DNA of 64,000 nt from Burkholderiaceae bacterium. GTDB taxonomy: Bacteria > Pseudomonadota > Gammaproteobacteria > Burkholderiales > Burkholderiaceae_E. The notes under the pieces are model-generated. The model was not told the origin of the DNA, made no database searches, and saw only the letters and a program-made list of their open reading frames with translations. The stretch spans positions 620,001 through 684,000 of the forward strand of contig JAOSJU010000001.1 in the NCBI GenBank assembly GCA_027493945.1, given 5' to 3'. Shown here in pieces: positions 62,634 through 64,000 of this stretch (position 1 is the first letter of the stretch; every line of letters starts with the position of its first letter). Position numbers and translations under genes: made by a program.

Positions 62634-64000
62634 GTTCGGCCTCACGCGCGCGCTCGACGCGGCCTGTAGCGGGACGGCCCGCAAGGCGCTGTGCTGGGCG
62701 CTGCTCGCGCTCGCCTGGTTCGCCCCGCTCGGCGACCGGGCGCTGCTCACGCCCGACGAGGGGCGCTACGCGACGATCGCGCTCGAGATGATGCGCAGCG
62801 GCGACTGGATCACGCCGCGCCTGAACGGCTTTCTCTACTTCGAGAAGCCGGCGCTGCAGTACTGGATGGGCGCGCTCGCCTTCCGTCTGTTCGGCGTCAA
62901 CGATTTCGCCGCGCGGCTGTGGCCCGGCCTGACCGGCTTCCTGACGGTGGTCGCGGTCGCGTACACCGCGCGCCGGCTCTGGGGGCAGGCGGCCGGCGCG
63001 CACGCGGCGATGGTGGCGGCCGGCACCACCTGGATCGTCGTCAACTCGCACTTCCTCAGCCTCGACATGGGGCTCACGTTCTTCCTGACGCTCGCGCTGT
63101 GCGCGTTCGTGCTCGCGCAGCGCGACGGCGCCGGCGACGACGAGCGGCGCCTGGCGATGTGGGTCACCTGGGCCGCGATGGCCGGCGCGACGCTGTCCAA
63201 GGGGCTGGTCGGCGTGCTGATCCCGGGCGCGACGCTGGTGCTCTACAGCCTGGTCAACCGGCAATGGGCGTTCTGGCGGCGCATGCACTGGGGCACGGGG
63301 CTGCCGCTGTTCCTCGCGCTCGCCGCGCCCTGGTTCGTCGCGGTGTCGCTGCGCAACCCCGACTTCGCCGGGTTCTTCTTCATTCACGAGCACCTCCAGC
63401 GCTACCTGACCGACGAGGGGCAGCGCCTCGGCACGCCCCCGGTATTTCGTGCCGTTCCTGCTGGTCGGCTTCCTGCCGTGGACGACGACACTGCCGGCGC
63501 TCGCGCGGCTGGGCGCGCGTCGCGACGAATCGCAGTCGTTCCAGCCGCTGCGCCTCCTGCTGATCTGGGCGGCGTTCGTCTTCGTGTTCTTCAGCGTCTC
63601 GCGCTCGAAGCTGCCTTCGTACATCCTGCCGATGTTCCCGGCGCTCGCGCTGCTGGCCGCCGCGTGGCTCGAGCGCGTCGATGCGTCGCGGCTGTCGCGG
63701 CACCTGCTGCTGCCGGTCGTCGGCTGCGTCGCGATGATCGCCGTCGCGCCCTTCGCCGGCCGCTTCGCCACCCACGACACGCCGGCGGAGATCCTGCGGC
63801 CGATGGCGCTCCTGATGGCGGTCGGCGCAGCGCTGTTCGTCGCGGCCGCGGCGCTGGCGTGGCGCGCGCTGCGTCGCGGCCGCAAGAACGCCGCGACGCT
63901 GATCGTCGCGGCCGGCAGCCTGTTGGCGGCCACGCTCGGCATGAGCGGCCACGACAGCCATGGAAGGCTCAAGAGCAGCGAGGAGGCCGTCGCGGCGCTC
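62605..64000 (+). CDS. ArnT/PMT-like membrane glycosyltransferase, partial, with a +1 frame break near 63438
   Basis: The first ~465 residues of a GT83-type integral membrane enzyme that moves a lipid-linked sugar (L-Ara4N in ArnT) to lipid A or another acceptor. The first periplasmic loop has the acidic LTPDEGRYATIALEM; WITPRLNGFLYFEKPALQYW is the ArnT-type motif. The frame breaks at EGQRLGTP; removing one C in GCCCCCGG gives RYFVPFLLVGFLPW and continues to the window end. ATG 62605 or 62614 is the start; both overlap the NYN gene. Confidence 0.8.
   Translation, partial: MSGMSAARAEFGLTRALDAACSGTARKALCWALLALAWFAPLGDRALLTPDEGRYATIALEMMRSGDWITPRLNGFLYFEKPALQYWMGALAFRLFGVNDFAARLWPGLTGFLTVVAVAYTARRLWGQAAGAHAAMVAAGTTWIVVNSHFLSLDMGLTFFLTLALCAFVLAQRDGAGDDERRLAMWVTWAAMAGATLSKGLVGVLIPGATLVLYSLVNRQWAFWRRMHWGTGLPLFLALAAPWFVAVSLRNPDFAGFFFIHEHLQRYLTDEGQRLGTPPVFRAVPAGRLPAVDDDTAGARAAGRASRRIAVVPAAAPPADLGGVRLRVLQRLALEAAFVHPADVPGARAAGRRVARARRCVAAVAAPAAAGRRLRRDDRRRALRRPLRHPRHAGGDPAADGAPDGGRRSAVRRGRGAGVARAASRPQERRDADRRGRQPVGGHARHERPRQPWKAQEQRGGRRGA

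Overview
This is a GC-rich (roughly 70% by eye) stretch of chromosome that looks like a betaproteobacterium of the order Burkholderiales. The evidence is gene content and order: an EF-P with arginine at position 32 next to the EF-P rhamnosyltransferase EarP; the exbB-exbD-lpxK-Trm112-kdsB-adk block; purN-rsmB; fkpB-ispH; DUF3579-argD-argF; and a SenA/EgtB-type protein. The genus cannot be fixed from the sequence alone. There is no rRNA, IS element, prophage or CRISPR array, and one tRNA gene (tRNA-Thr, CGT).

Layout. 1-3.2 kb: lipoprotein-export-type ABC transporter, a ferredoxin-reductase-like protein and an NAD-dependent epimerase. 3.3-5.7 kb: tRNA-Thr with a clear terminator, then a two-gene osmoprotectant ABC importer with a fused binding protein and permease. 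5.8-9.1 kb: ispH/fkpB, radC and rpmB-rpmG. 9.1-12.9 kb (minus): purN-rsmB, a truncated acyl-CoA desaturase remnant, panB and an SDR. 12.9-19.5 kb (plus): ribF-ileS-lspA-coaBC-dut and a damaged flavodoxin-like gene. 19.5-23.9 kb (minus): a flavocytochrome c sulfide dehydrogenase set (fccB, diheme fccA-like) with a tetraheme NapC/NirT-type cytochrome, then dsbB and transaldolase. 24-27.2 kb: clpS-clpA and a cold-shock gene. 27.3-34.2 kb: SQR-like flavoprotein, orphan SenA/EgtB homologue, icd, DUF192, GlsB-like membrane protein, sodB, xseA. 34.5-40.6 kb (plus): exbBD, lpxK, Trm112, kdsB, adk and the proton-pumping pyrophosphatase hppA. 40.6-48.7 kb: sirB1, a type II hydroxyacyl-CoA dehydrogenase, amidase, gamma-glutamyltransferase, KTSC protein-earP-efp, response regulator, DUF3579. 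48.9-64 kb: argD-argF, GNAT, MgtC, aldo/keto reductase, ECF sigma factor, two-component system-dinB, argG-uup, yajQ, a NYN/LOTUS protein and an ArnT-like glycosyltransferase cut by the window end.

The strongest whole-window pattern is a scatter of single-base frame breaks in otherwise well conserved, often essential genes (ispH, tal, kdsB, exbD, argD, uup and others). In nearly all of them one added or removed base restores a full-length protein with a sensible stop and the usual 4-base overlap with the next gene. Several restored sites become CCTGG. I read these as sequencing or assembly indels, not as pseudogenes, so the apparent argD-argF and ABC ATPase-permease fusions are probably artefacts too. 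Coordinates for these genes are given for the repaired gene.

Functionally most of the window is housekeeping. The accessory parts worth attention are the FccAB + NapC electron-transfer module, a KTSC-domain gene translationally coupled to earP, dinB coupled to a two-component system, three candidate leaderless genes, three promoters whose -10 box is built from the previous gene's CTA-TAA end, and a REP-like hairpin present in two similar copies.
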